Assembly (NCBI RefSeq): GCF_042453785.1
Contig: NC_091668.1
Span: 2,310,501 to 2,374,500 of the forward strand
Direction: 5' to 3'
DNA length: 64,000 nt
From: Malus domestica
Lineage: Eukaryota; Streptophyta; Magnoliopsida; Rosales; Rosaceae
In this document: positions 29,494 through 41,354 of the stretch, in pieces
How the letters are laid out: the number at the start of each line of letters is the position of its first letter
How positions within the stretch are numbered: position 1 is the first letter of the stretch
Translations under genes and position numbers: made by a program
The notes under the pieces: generated by a model
The model's input: the letters and a program-made list of their open reading frames with translations, nothing else
Told to the model about the DNA's origin: nothing
Databases searched by the model: none

Positions 29494-30574
29494 AGATGGA
29501 AGTGATGATTATTTCTCCAAATGATGAAGGCTGAAATAACTCAGCATACTTTGTCTCTATATTACAAAGAGGCATCTAACTAGCTATATCTGATCCATCT
29601 TTTTACATGTTTCACTTCACTTTTACAGATAAAATACTAATGAATTAACTCTTGATTAACAATGTCATTGTTTAAATTATTTCAAGTGTTGCTTTTATTC
29701 AACCTGTTTGAATTTTGCCATTTACACACTCCTATAGGATTTTGGATTTGTGTGAATTTTCAAGATTTTCCTTGGCTTCAATTTTTCTTTTTCAATCTGT
29801 CTATCATGTTTCCATTGACCATTTCATCATTTTCGCCCCACAGTAAAATTACAATTATCAATATGGATCCTACCAACAATGCATTGCCATATCGTTTTCA
29901 TTTTTTTCCTGTTTTGTTATTTGTAGTTTTCGTTGTGTGATTAGTATGAGGAAAATCATATAAGATTTTGGTTTTTTGTGGGTTTTCAACTTTTTTCATG
30001 GCTTTTTGACCATTTAATTGTTTTTGGCTCCAAAGAAAATTACAGTTCTCGATTTGCATTCTTCCAAGGGTGCATAACCGTATCCTTTTCTCATTTTTGT
30101 TTTTGTTTTTCTGTTGTTTCTAATTTGCTGTGTAGCATTCTATTCCATGTACAAAGTTGAGCCTTTAATAAATTTAGTTATGAATGTTTTGTAAACATGG
30201 AAGACCTTATAAAACTCAATCATGTGATGGTGGAGCACTCTTTTGCTCCCAATTGAGGTTAGTGTTCTTTATTGACTCTATAAAAGTTCAATGGTTGGAT
30301 AAAGTAAACAGAAGATTTTTTTTGGGTTTGTGAATGAACAAGGAAAACAACGGAAATATAGGAACTTATATTAGACTCTCAATAATTTTCTTTAAAACAT
30401 AGGTCAATTTTCTGTTTACTAACATCATAATACCTCTTCCTCTATTTGAATTTAATCCCTTTGTTCTCATTTTCTATACAAATGGTTCTGCACCTTTCAT
30501 TCAAACTTGATCATTCTATAAATATCTATATTATTTTATCCTTTTGAAACATATTTTCTCATACATTTTCTAAT

Positions 30575-30604
30575 CCCGCAGCAACGCGCGGGCACTATTT
30601 CTAG
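30575..30604 (+). other. Helitron 3' terminal hairpin and CTAG end
   Basis: The stem CCCGC/GCGGG (30575-30579 with 30588-30592), eight spacer bases, then CTAG, with T as the next host base. This is the standard termination signal for Helitron transposition. Confidence 0.93.
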
Positions 30605-30879
30605 TATAGGCTATATCTATATATTAGGATTAATTTATTGGAAAAAATCAAATTAATATAGAGGGATCATTTTTTTGTGCGTATAATTTTGCATGCATGC
30701 ATGCATTATTTGCATACATGGTATTGGTGTCCAAGTATTAAAGTTATAAATGTTTATGGCAGTCTGTAGTGTTATTTTGGTTCGTCTAACCAACCTCAGT
30801 AGAAAATATATTATTATATACGCACAACACTCCATAAAGGTTTCGTTTGTCAACTCGAACTGTACTGATTATTTCTGTC

Positions 30880-31690
30880 GAATAGGATAAATAACCACTG
30901 GATAGTACTGACTAAATTGTCGGGCGTTTGGTACAATATCGGATTAATGACCGTATTATTTATACTTTGTTTGGTATTATACCGAATAGGAGGAATCAAA
31001 CTTAAAATAAAATTAAAAAAAAAAAGGTGAAGTCATCTTTTTGTTCCCAGATCTCTCCGACCCCCCCTCCCAAAACTCCCTCCCACCTCTCCCTTCTTCT
31101 TCTTCCCCGACTACAGAAGAATCCCAAATAATTGTTCCCCATATCTCTTCGCTGCACCCCCTAAACTCCATCCCTCTCTCTCCCTTATTCTTCTTCCCCA
31201 ATTGCAGAAGAATCCCAAATAAATTCAAACAACCAGTTGCTGAAGAATCCCAAATTGAAATCATCTCTCCGCCGCACCATGTTTCTTTGCAAGACTCAGT
31301 TGCAGGGGAGGACAACGAGTAGGCGATGAGGAAGGCCACAAGGAAAGGAAAACGAGGAAGGCGACGAGGAATAGGAGAGCAAAGATGGCAAGAGAAAGCG
31401 ACACGACAGAAGGCAACAGAGAGGACGACGATGGCGAAGGAAGGTGACGGGGAGGACGATGATGCCGAGAGAAGGCGAGAGAGAGAGGGCCGAGTTCGCT
31501 AGAGAGGAGAGCAAAACCAACTAATAATCCGAGCGCTTTGGTTGCTTTTATTAAGCAGACGTATACTGTGTTAAATAAGCAGACCGGTTAAATTAATCCG
31601 GCGCTTATTTAGTACGAGTGAACGCCAAACACCCGAGTCTATATAACTAGTCATATCCGATCCTTTATCCGATCTGCCAAACAGGGCCAA
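30880..31690. mobile_element. Long-TIR DNA element with pyrimidine/purine interior
   Basis: Imperfect inverted arms at both ends share CGGGCGTTTGG / CCAAACACCCG and the CGGATTAAT / ATTAATCCGG blocks. Borders are approximate. The interior is pyrimidine-rich on the plus strand from about 31040 to 31270 and purine-rich from about 31315 to 31510. The pyrimidine half holds a direct repeat (cttcttccccgactacagaagaatcccaaat / cttcttccccaattgcagaagaatcccaaat type, about 31096 and 31189). No transposase is present. Confidence 0.6.
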
Positions 31691-34240
31691 AGGGTAGTGC
31701 CATCCTCACACTTTTTTTATCTTTCACAAATTCCTCTTAATTTCGGCTATCGAGTGTAATGAACTGAAAGATCAAATGATATAAATTTACAGGATATGTG
31801 TAGGAAGTGAAAAAGTGTATAAAACACTACCCTACATAAACTGAAAAATGTCAAGGGGAATTATTTTGCTTTGACAGAGACCTATTCTACGTTGCAAGAA
31901 AACGAGGCTTATGTGACAATGGTTTATGCAATGACACCCAAAAAATTGTCACAATAATTATCAAAATTAACTGGCCATTGCAATTTGTAATTATTTATAG
32001 ATATTTGTGGAAAATATTAGAGATACCATATAATGTGAACATGCATGTTATGTGAATGATTTGTATCTTGATTTATATATTAGTTATATATAACGATTTT
32101 ACTCATGCGCATTACTTGTCACGTCAAATTATGTATCACGTGATCTCCATACTAATTTGTGAATGAATGCATAAGAAATTAATCATGTTCAATTTTCAAC
32201 TACAGTTCCCTTTGCCAGGCCTCCTCGACTAAATTGGTGAAAATTGTTTAATCATGCCATTTTACTTGTCTTGTCTCCAACTCTCACACTTCTGCAGCAA
32301 CGCCGGAACTTTGCCTATCCTTACCAAATATTGCACATGCATGCAGTCACTCTTTCATCGACCCTCATGTATTACTGCTGAAAGTAATCACATTATTTTG
32401 AGTGGCACCTATCTAATAGAGGTAGGGCTTTACAAACACAACTAATTTATTATTTTTTTAATTAGAGAAGTGTTACAATGTGGTACAAAATAAAATATGA
32501 TTTCTTCAGCATAGATTTAATCTAAATTGCTAGAAAGTGCATTCAAACTTGGGTATAGACAGTGGTAGATTCAGAATTCGAACTTTGGGCGGATCCTAAT
32601 GTTAAATACAAGTTTTTATTATTATTTATATATATATACATAGCGCAAAGCGCGCACAAAAACTTCAGGTTATTCACTGAGTCATTTCGTCAATTACTTT
32701 ATAAGCTTGTTGTCGTCAACTAAACCATGTTGTATACATGTCTACAAATATCGATATATGCTGCACCAATCTAATGAATGATACAAAGAGAGAGAATTTT
32801 TGAATTTGTCGGAGGTGTTGTCGATACAACCTGTCAAAATATGCTTAACATACATTACATCAAACAGTTGGTAAGCACAAAAATGATTTGTCCCAACATT
32901 TGTCCCAACATTTGGAAGGTCTTCAAAAGACTTTCACATACATATTCTTCGATCTCGTGGGCCTTTTATCCCCATGGATTTACACTTACAGTTTTCAAAG
33001 TCATGCAACTTAATAGTAGATATTTGATGACTCCATAGAGGCCCAGACCGGCCCATGTGAAGAGGCCCAGTGGGACCAAGTCATATAGCCGACTAGCCGT
33101 TGGTTACCCACTGAGTTTGCACTTTGGATACTTTACTCAACGGTAAGGAACCCCTTTCCCCGCCACGTCACCGTATAAAGCGCACAAAACGTAACCCGTT
33201 TCACAATTTACATGCATAACGTTTACCAACTGAATGCGACTGGCGGCCTAAAGCGTCGGTTGTTCCTCCAACCGCCTCTTCCGGCTTCCCGGTTTGCTGC
33301 TTGCTGGTAGTTCGCTTTGAATATCCAAAATACCAATTTTACCCCTCATTTCTACCCCGTGAAAACCCAGAACCTTCTTGATGCTTTACGCACATTAATT
33401 GAAACCAATCCAAAGTATTTATCTTCCCTTAATTAAGTAGTTTTAGGTTTGCCGCTTCTTTTCTTTATATTTTGTAACAACTATAATACAATAATCACAT
33501 ATTAATAGACACATCACAAGCGTTAAGGGATACAAATATATACCCTCAGAAAACCAAATCTTCTGAAATTTACGAGAGTTTGAGAGAAACCATTAATTTT
33601 GAATTGGTGATTACAATACCAGCCATAAGCTTAAATATAATTAGCTCAACCCTTGAAAGCTTTGAGGAGTCTTAGAAAATGCAAAAAAAAGTCTTAAGAA
33701 ATGTACATAAATAAATTGGACGTTAAACGAAAAATCTAATTTTTATTAATGCAGTTTAGAAGTTTAAACTCTAAACTAATCTAACTTACGAAAGGAAAAT
33801 TTTGAACTCCAACATAACCAAGGGACATGTCGCAGTGCCTTGGGCAAATTGGATATTGGGGGAAGTTTCTCTGTCGCTTTCAAAACCAAAACGGTTAAAT
33901 GTCACCGACACGCAAGCATCACGGGCTGTTATCGGTACGTTACCCGTTCCAGCCTTCCGTTTTAAATCTGCAGAAAACGGTTCGTTTTTGCGTCACTTTG
34001 CTCCCCCCTCGCTTTCACCACTCCACTCTCCTCCTCTCCCCTTCCGCTCTCTGCTTCAAAATTCCAACTTACCATTTTACCCTCCGCTGACGCCCTAATT
34101 ACCCATCCAACCACCATCCCAAAGCAAAATACACAACACGCAAGGATAATAATAATCTTCCATTTCGACAGAAAATTCAGCTGAACCCGTCGTTTTGGAG
34201 CTCGAAATCGAACCGGCGGAGCTCGAATTCGAAGCTATCG
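31691..34240. other. Intergenic spacer; includes a segmental-duplication copy
   Basis: No gene seen. The part 33035-33430 resembles 52450-52960 (shared aagaggcc...agtgg, ggttacccactgag and aatatccaaaa blocks). The last few hundred bases are probably promoter and 5'UTR of the downstream glycosylase gene. Confidence 0.5.
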
Positions 34241-35935
34241 ATGGCAATGTCGGTGGCCAGTAAGCTTCAATCTCCGATTTGCGAGCCGCGAGCCGTGCTC
34301 GGTCCCGGCGGGAACAGAGTTAGGGTTTTGGAGGGCCCGAAACGCAAAGACGACGGCGCGAAGAAGCCGCCGCAGCAGACACCGAGGCCGAAAAAATCTG
34401 TACCGGAATTGCCGGAACCGGTGGTGCGGAGCGACGTGTCGGTGGACAGCACGTGCTCTTCGGACACGTCGTCGAGCGGTTACTCTGCGAAGACGGCGAG
34501 TCCTGGAAAGATTGTGAGGCGTAAGAGCTTGAGGCCGGCGAGGGTTGCTTCCGACGATGCCGAGGTGGCCAAGCCCGCCGGTCCGCCGAAACGGTGCGAG
34601 TGGATTACACCTCACGCTGGTAAATTTGCTGTGCTCTTTTTAGTAGTTTATATGGTGTTTGGCCGCCTAGAAAATTGATAAGAAAAAGAGGGGAAATTGG
34701 AATGTTTATTTGGAAAATTTGCCTAAATTTAGAAAATTGATAAGAACTTTAAATTCTTTTCATTTGCCAAAGATATATTAGAATTGCTTATAACATGCAT
34801 ATAGTTGAGTTGAGAATCAAGAGCTTGTTTGGATGCGATTGAAAACCTTTTAGGAAAATATTTTTCGGTTCCAAAAGCACTAAGCAATTATGTGTTTTTT
34901 CCGGAAAGCATTTAAGTGTTTTTTTTCAGGATTTTATTGTATTTTTACTAATGATTGGTTTTTAAAATATTTTTATCAAAAACCCTGCCCTCATTTTAAA
35001 AGCGCATCCAAACTTGAAATTTTGCAACATTTTGTTCAATTTGGATTGATTTGCCCGCTTTAATTGACACTATTATTTACTTAAATAGACCCGATTTATA
35101 CTTGTTTCCACGACGAAGAATGGGGGGTTCCGGTGTATGACGATAAGAGGCTGTTTGAACTGCTTGTCCTTTCACAAGCTCTAGCGGAACTCAGCTGGCC
35201 GGAAATACTGCACAAGAGAGACATATTCAGGTATGCTTGTTTCACAACAATCACAACTGCCATGGTTCATTTCATTTAAGCGTTTCGGATGAAGTAATGT
35301 CAGTGTTTGAGATTATACTTTTATGCTGGTTTCATCCCTTGGCAGGAAACTTTTCGACAATTTTGATCCGTCCTCCATTGCGAAGTTTGAAGAGAAGAAA
35401 CTACTGTCTCTCAAGGTGCTGTCCGAACAAAAGCTTCGTGCAATTGAAGAGAATGCCAAACAAATGCTCAAGGTAATCACTATTCAGTCAATGCACCTTG
35501 CGCCGTTGCTTAAGCTCACATTCATAGGGGAATTTTGCCGGTGAATTCCTTCTGAAATATAGGTTTCCATGCGATTCACTCGTTTTGCAGGTTCAGCAGG
35601 AGTTTGGTTCCTTCAGTAACTACTGCTGGAGCTTTGTGAACCACAAGCCCGTAAGAAATGGATTCCGTTATGCACGTCAAGTGCCGGTGAAGTCCCCAAA
35701 AGCTGAAGCCATAAGTAAAGATTTGATGAAGAGAGGCTTCCGCTGCGTCGGGCCTACTGTCGTTTACTCATTTATGCAAGTGGCGGGGATTGTGAACGAT
35801 CATCTCGCAACATGCTTCAGGTTCAAGGAATGCAATGCAAATGCCAACGCAGACTCAAAACATAAGATTGAGAAGAAGACAGGAGAAGATGGCACTAAAC
35901 TAACCGAAGCTACGAAGATCGGAGACCAGAAATGA
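34241..35935 (+). CDS. Plant TAG-type DNA-3-methyladenine glycosylase I
   Basis: A base-excision repair enzyme that removes 3-methyladenine from DNA. Exons 34241-34619, 35089-35230, 35346-35472 and 35591-35935 total 993 bp, giving 330 residues, all phases agreeing. The N-terminal about 118 residues are Ser/Lys/Pro-rich and plant-specific (likely nuclear or disordered). The TAG domain follows: RCEWITPHADPIYTCFHDEEWGVPV, LLVLSQALAELSW, FRCVGPTVVYSFMQVAGIVNDH. The Cys/His zinc ligands of the family appear present (Cys of RCEW, His of FHDEEWG, His and Cys of NDHLATCF). A hydrophilic Lys/Glu-rich tail follows. Between KKLLSLK and LSEQKLRA the usual loop of about five residues seems shortened compared with what I remember of homologues. 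The first exon carries the MAMSVASKLQ start; the second ATG is two codons downstream. Confidence 0.94.
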
Positions 35936-36619
35936 CCGAATTGACTGAGCCAAACTTCTTCGCTAATCGCACAAAATCTACATAATTTAGAAGTTACTGT
36001 AAGAAGGTGAAAAATCAGATGTTCTCTAGTAGTTTTTGCATGCTTTTATCATGTCTGTGTCATTAAACTAACTAGGTAAGAGTGTTATGCTTGCACAGTT
36101 GTATCTAAAAACCTTCTCATCCCTTGTAATTTGCTCTTCATTTAGTGTCCTGTAATAAATATCCGCTATTGTTTTGGTGTATTGCTTTGAATATTTTGCT
36201 CTCAATGGAAATTTTCGAGGCGTTACCCACACCGGCTTCGCTACGAAGGCGTCCCAAATGAATAACGTGATGTCATGTGTTTTAACGTTCTCACATGACA
36301 TTCCGTGGTGTATACCTGATCTTTATAACATTGCAATACTTGATTCGAAATTACGTTTTGGAAAATATTTCTACAAAAAATAAATTAAAAGTACATTTGA
36401 GAAAGAAAAACGATACACAACAACAATACCAATATCAAAATTAAAACATCTCAAACAAATTCGAACGGAAAAATTAAGAAATAAAATAACTTCAGATCTT
36501 ACAGACAACAAGTATGGTTTGAGATACGCAGATTGACCCAGAAAGGGTTGTGGCAGATCGCCAACCTCTTTTCTCCTCATTATCTTTCATAACTCAGTTG
36601 CTCACACTTCGGGATTGGA
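35936..36619. other. Convergent 3' flanks
   Basis: The space between the convergent glycosylase (+) and BES1/BZR1 (-) genes. It should hold both 3' UTRs. No other gene seen. Confidence 0.5.
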
Positions 36620-37637
36620 TTAAATCCGAGCCTTTCCATTCCCAAGCGTGAGCTCCAAGTCATCCAATCCCACCTCGTGAATCTTCTCTCCGATCCACGG
36701 CTTTACGTCCGGGATTTGATCCGCGGGAATATTCTGCTGAGGGAAAGCAGGCTTCACAAGACTGAAGGTCGGAGAGGCTGGCATTGCTGACAGAGAAGGA
36801 GCAAATCTCTGGAAGCAAACCCATTGTCCGGAATCGACGGTGGAAGCATCGGACTCGTCGCATTCGGGGATAGTGGCAGCTGTAGGATGAGGATGGTGTT
36901 GGCGGGTCGGGCTCGCTGGAGCGGAGACGGCGTAAAATGGGTAATCGAAAGAGGCCATGGACTGTTTGGCAATGGTGTCCCAGTTGGGAATTGGGTTGGG
37001 GCGTCTGCAGGTCGGGGAGGAGAGCGGCGGGGTTACAGGGGCACTGTTGGAAATTCGCAGGGGAGGAAGAGATGGTGGGATTGCAGAGCGGAGATAGTGA
37101 ATTGGATTGGACGAATTAGTGACGGGATCGAAACGGGTGGGACTGGGATAGGACGAAGACGACGGACTGACTTGGTAGGACGGGATTGGACTCGGATTTA
37201 GCGAAGAGTACGGGCTGATCTTGGTTGATGCGGCCGGCGTATCAGTTTGACTCGGCTTTAATCCCTGTACAACAACAAACACAATCCAATTAATTGAATT
37301 CATCATAATTTTCTACGGATCTAAGCTACAAGAAATTGAAATTAAAATTAACTATAAATTAAATAAGGATTTGGGATAATTAAAGTACGGCGACCTTCCG
37401 GTAGGTGGTGCCGTCGTCCTCGACGGTCCAGCCGGCCTGGAGGCAGAGAGCTTTAAGGACCTCGTTGTTGTCGCAGTGCTTGGGCAAATTGAAGCCTCCC
37501 TGAGCTCGGAGGCCGGCGAATATCTTCGCCGCGATGGCTCTCCTCCTCCGCTCTCTCCTCCGGTTGTTCTCCCTCTCCCGCCACGACGGCTTCCTCCGCG
37601 CCATCGTCGCCGCTGAAGTCGCCCCATCCGACGTCAT
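36620..37637 (-). CDS. BES1/BZR1 homolog transcription factor (BEH type)
   Basis: A brassinosteroid-signalling transcription factor acting in the nucleus on BRRE/E-box promoters. Exon 1 is 37395-37637 and exon 2 is 36620-37264, giving 295 residues with the family's typical two-exon layout. The N-terminus [20 protein letters not shown] starts the atypical bHLH DNA-binding domain ([28 protein letters not shown] in two parts, [20 protein letters not shown]). I chose this ATG over one four codons upstream because MTSDG is the family start. The Ser/Pro-rich middle carries GSK3 (BIN2) phosphorylation sites and [16 protein letters not shown], the 14-3-3 binding motif. A PEST-like [10 protein letters not shown] and the C-terminal EAR motif LELTLGN are present. 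In the family, activity is controlled by BIN2 phosphorylation, 14-3-3 retention and PP2A. Confidence 0.96.
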
Positions 37638-39183
37638 TCTTCGAACCAATTAGCTCCCTCTACCTCTCTCTCGGCCGCAGAGATTGTAAATGGTCGAGCT
37701 CAGGTGCGTCGCAGGGGATTTAAACCCGGCAGAATCACGAGGAATGCGCTTCCGCTTTTTCGCTGGTTTGTGTGGAAGAATCTCTCTCTTCTCCTTCTCT
37801 CTCCTCTCAGTGTTAGCTGAAAGAAAAAAGAAGCTGAGAAAGGATACCACGCACTGCGGGTGCACTGAAAGGCCTTGCGGTCGGCGTTTTTTATTGGTTG
37901 CACTCATAGTCGTTTCTCGATAGCTGATCAAGGGCCGTTAGATTAGGATCGTGTTATATATACGATCAGTGATTGAAGACCTATCTTTTGCATAGTGTTT
38001 CCGAGCGCAGGCGAGTTGGTCTCCGTTGCGAGTGTGTGAGAGAGAAACGCTTTTCGCCGCGTGGATTTTGATTATATAACTGTTTTTCCCGACGAACTAA
38101 TAATTCTCTCGCGGGTCCGGCAGTTTCCATGGGACCCACTTTTCTGGTTGGGTTTTTCTGTTTTGGGAAGGGATCTTAGGACTTTTATGATTGGGATAGT
38201 TTATCGTACATCGTATGGTTATAAATTATTTTAAAATTTAAAATTTAAAATTAAATATAAATAGTAACTAATGAAAACATACAATGTATAATAAACAATT
38301 AAGATCACAAAATCTTTAGAATCCCAAAAAAAAAAAAATCCAAGAAGGATCCTCAGAAATAGGATTCGGAAGGATCCCAGAAAAAGGATCGAGAAGGATC
38401 CTTTTCCTTCTGTTTTGTTCTCTTCATGGGGATTTGGGTAAGATAATGGGCTTTGAGTTCCAACATTTAATGCCTATTTCACCAGGCCCAACCCAAAATT
38501 ACGGGTTATGGATCAAACACGCTGAAAAACTGATTGCAATTTGCATTCATGCATCTTTGGGAGAAGAACTCGCATACAACTAACATGCTAAAGTGATGAT
38601 GTTTTAAACTAATCATGAAATATTATGTCAGTAAATTAAAGCACATGACGATGCATAAGGGATTGGGACACCGCCACTATGTAGTCCCACTTCTCTGAAG
38701 TTTTATGTTTTCATGAGTTTAATCTAGTACTCCGAATGAGCAAAATGCTAAATCATACGTATAATAGTTATGATTTTATACATGCACCCCCAAATTATGG
38801 GCTGAAAATTTGCCACAAGACAAGACCGTAAATGATTGAGGTTGAACTGGGAGACACGATATGTTGAATTGTTGTTTTATTAATAACTGCATCCCCAAAT
38901 TATCGAACCATCAACAAACAGCGGCCACGACATTGATTCAATTAAATTGAAATAGTAAGTCAAAACCAAGCCTTAACATGATGCCATGTTATTAATGGAA
39001 GGAAGATCAAAACTACACTAATACACGCTATCCTGCTACAAGTATGGGCTGAAAATGTGCCACAAGACAATCCCCCACCAAGTACTCACCTGAAATGCAG
39101 AAAACACCCCAGAAACACACAAACCTTCAACCTCATACAACCATGGTTGGAACACGGTGAAGCAAAACCCTAGATAAACCGAA
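37638..39183. other. Intergenic spacer
   Basis: Promoter and 5'UTR of the BES1/BZR1 gene and 3' flank of the UBC12-like gene. Small purine-rich aaggatcc repeats lie at about 38340-38400. A short phrase (gggctgaaaat.tgccacaagacaa) occurs twice at about 38800 and 39045. No gene seen. Confidence 0.5.
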
Positions 39184-40364
39184 TCAGTAGAAGTCACCCG
39201 TTTTGCACCCAGGAAAATGGGCGCCTCCCACCCATATGTTTCCCTCGATCGATTTTCTCACGTTCAATCCAAACAATTTTGGATTGTCCCTCAAAAGATC
39301 AGCTGCTTCTTGATTTAAGGGGTCCTCATGGTTAGGTTCCTGCATGAAGAAATGCAGGATTTGAGTTCACAACAGGTACACATCCAAATAAAACCTAGCA
39401 ACACCAAAACGGATAGTTTGTTTGAGGTCACGAAATATTTTGTGTTACGATCAGAGATACCGTGAATAGGTGATACAATCCGTAAATAACAGTGTTTATA
39501 TTTAAGACAGGTTTCCAGTCTTCCCGAAGAATGTTAAGGCAAGTGTTTCCTTCTAAGTCGATGTTGGGATGGTAGATCTGCACAGATGGTATGCATTATA
39601 CAACACCAGATATATATTATGGTTTGGATCGTAACCAATATACACGAAAGTTAAGTTTTGATATAACTAAGGTTTCGTTACCTTGGTTTTGCACTTGACC
39701 TTCGGAGGCTCATGAGGGTAGACTGCGGGAACTTTAAACGTGAAGACAAACCCACCACCCCTGCGACAAGAGGTACAAAATGTCGGTGTCAGCAAGATGA
39801 CATCGAAGTTGTAAAATCCAAACAACATATAGAGAGCCAAATGAAGCTTCAGATCAAAGGTTACTTACATATAATATCCCCGATAAGGTGTAATGGTGAT
39901 CTCAAAGTCCATCAAATCATCCTTTCCATTGGGGAATGAAATCTTGCATTCTTCTGGCATGTTCAACTCACTTATATCTACAAGACAACAACATAATACA
40001 ATTGAAGGACAACAACAAAGTCTTTTCTCCCTAAATGGGATCGGCAATATAAATCCTAGAATGTCATTTCGTTGAGTTCTGTGTCATGATACAAATGAAG
40101 GATTGTTCGAAGGAATTAAAATAAACACCGAAACCTTGCCTTTACGTACGTTGGAGTTAAACGTGTATTTAGGAACTTAATATGCGTGTAAGCGTATAAC
40201 TTTGTAATACATTGCAGCAAATCATAACATATATACATTCTAAAATCATATTTACCTCTATGAAGACGCAATTCTCCTGCACTTTGCTTCTTTACAAGAC
40301 CATTCTCCTTTGCGTTTTCAGCTGTTTCCTTTTGCTTTTCTTTCACTTTAAACAATCTGATCAT
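39184..40364 (-). CDS. UBC12: NEDD8-conjugating E2 enzyme, UBC12/RCE1-like, diverged C-terminus
   Basis: It carries NEDD8/RUB from the AXR1-ECR1 E1 to cullins in SCF-type E3 ligases. Exons (5'->3'): 40256-40364, 39869-39977, 39682-39760, 39461-39577, 39184-39339. They total 570 bp, giving 189 residues (family about 184). The N-terminal extension [20 protein letters not shown] is the E1-docking segment unique to UBC12. The E2 fold follows: [33 protein letters not shown]. The active-site Cys is in [19 protein letters not shown]. The end [20 protein letters not shown] is conserved, but the last about 20 residues ([22 protein letters not shown]) differ from the usual AGGYVGQT.FPRC ending and run a few residues longer. 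It may be a diverged paralogue; the catalytic core looks intact. A dyad minisatellite sits about 280 bp upstream of the ATG. Confidence 0.92.
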
Positions 40365-40644
40365 GGTTTCTGTAATTAAAAGAAAAGCACACATTTAAAA
40401 CGGATAATAAGATGAACCATACATGTCTGTTGTAAGTGTTAACAATTTGTGAACAAAAACATCGAAGAAAACCTGCTCGACGAAATGCCGCAGAAAAGCA
40501 AAAGGAAAGGAAATGGAATGGGAAAGCAAAGATAGGAGAGGCACAATGAAGATGGCCAAGGAATGAAACGGATTTATAGTCTTCCTTTTTTCTCTATTCT
40601 TGTCTTCCTGCTACTTGTTCGTGTGGCCATAGGCTTCTCTTTCC

Positions 40645-41081
40645 AAAATACAAATCATATCAACATGCCGTCGACTGTATTTGGAAAAAAAAAAAAATGT
40701 ATTCGAAAACTAAAAATACAAATCATATCAACGACATGTCGTCGGCTGTATTTGAAAAAAAAATTCCAAAGTATAAATCATATCAATGACAAGCCGTCAG
40801 TTGTATTTGTAAAAATAAAAATAAAAGTGTGTTCAAAAATTAAAAATACAAATCATATCAACGACATGTCCTCGACTGTATTTGAAAAAAAATAAAAATG
40901 TATTCGAAAACTAAAAATACAAATTATATCAACGACATGTCGGCTGTATTTGAAAAAAAAAATCCAAAATACAAGTCTTATCAATGATATGCCGCCGGTT
41001 GTATTGGAAAAAATAAAATTAAAATGTAATCAAAAATTAAAAATACAAGTCATATCAATGATATGCCGCCGGTTGTATTTG
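40645..41081. repeat. Minisatellite of about 7 dyad-symmetric units
   Basis: Unit consensus: aaatacaaatcatatcaa, then cgacatgtcg(tcggc), then tgtatttgaaaa, repeated about seven times with spacing of 43-85 bp. Each unit starts AAATACAA and ends near TTGTATTT, its reverse complement, and several have the palindromic core CGACATGTCG, so each can form a hairpin. The array lies upstream of the UBC12-like gene and ends exactly where the 4-kb palindrome begins. Confidence 0.85.
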
Positions 41082-41354
41082 GATGCACTTTTTCACTATA
41101 TTATTTCGGAGCAAATAGCAAATATCACCCTGAAAATAATTGCGTTCATAGAAATTGGGTATGTTAGGAAAATAATAGAGTTAGTTTTATGAGGGTTAGG
41201 ACGGTATTTACAGAATATTATTGACCCCTGTGTTCTAGGATGTCTTAGGAATAAAACTAACTCCATTATTTCCCTGACGTACCCAATTTCTATGAACGCA
41301 ACTATTCTCAAGTTGATATTTGCTCCCAGATGATATAGAGAAAAAGTGCATCAA

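Larger units (their letters stand above)
21121..30604 (+). mobile_element. Autonomous Helitron, about 9.5 kb
   Basis: A rolling-circle transposon. The 3' end is canonical: an 18-nt GC-rich hairpin (30575-30592), eight bases, then CTAG followed by host T. The 5' end is less certain: cctatactaaaacccc after host A, where plant Helitrons usually start TC, so the first base may be mutated or the border may be a few bases off. As expected for Helitrons I see no target duplication and no terminal inverted repeat. It carries one gene (RepHel) in an uninterrupted spliced frame, a 2.5-kb leader, and a 2-kb 3' region containing a nested TIR element. Confidence 0.9.

Noticed and set aside
34235-34615. 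Long open frame antisense to the glycosylase first exon
   Set aside because: Shadow of a GC-rich exon; the plus-strand frame carries the conserved protein.
36824-37201. 125-codon plus-strand frame across the BES1/BZR1 exon
   Set aside because: Antisense shadow of the Ser/Pro-rich coding sequence.
40645-41081. CRISPR-like array
   Set aside because: Units vary in spacing and are themselves palindromic without unique spacers; the genome is a plant.
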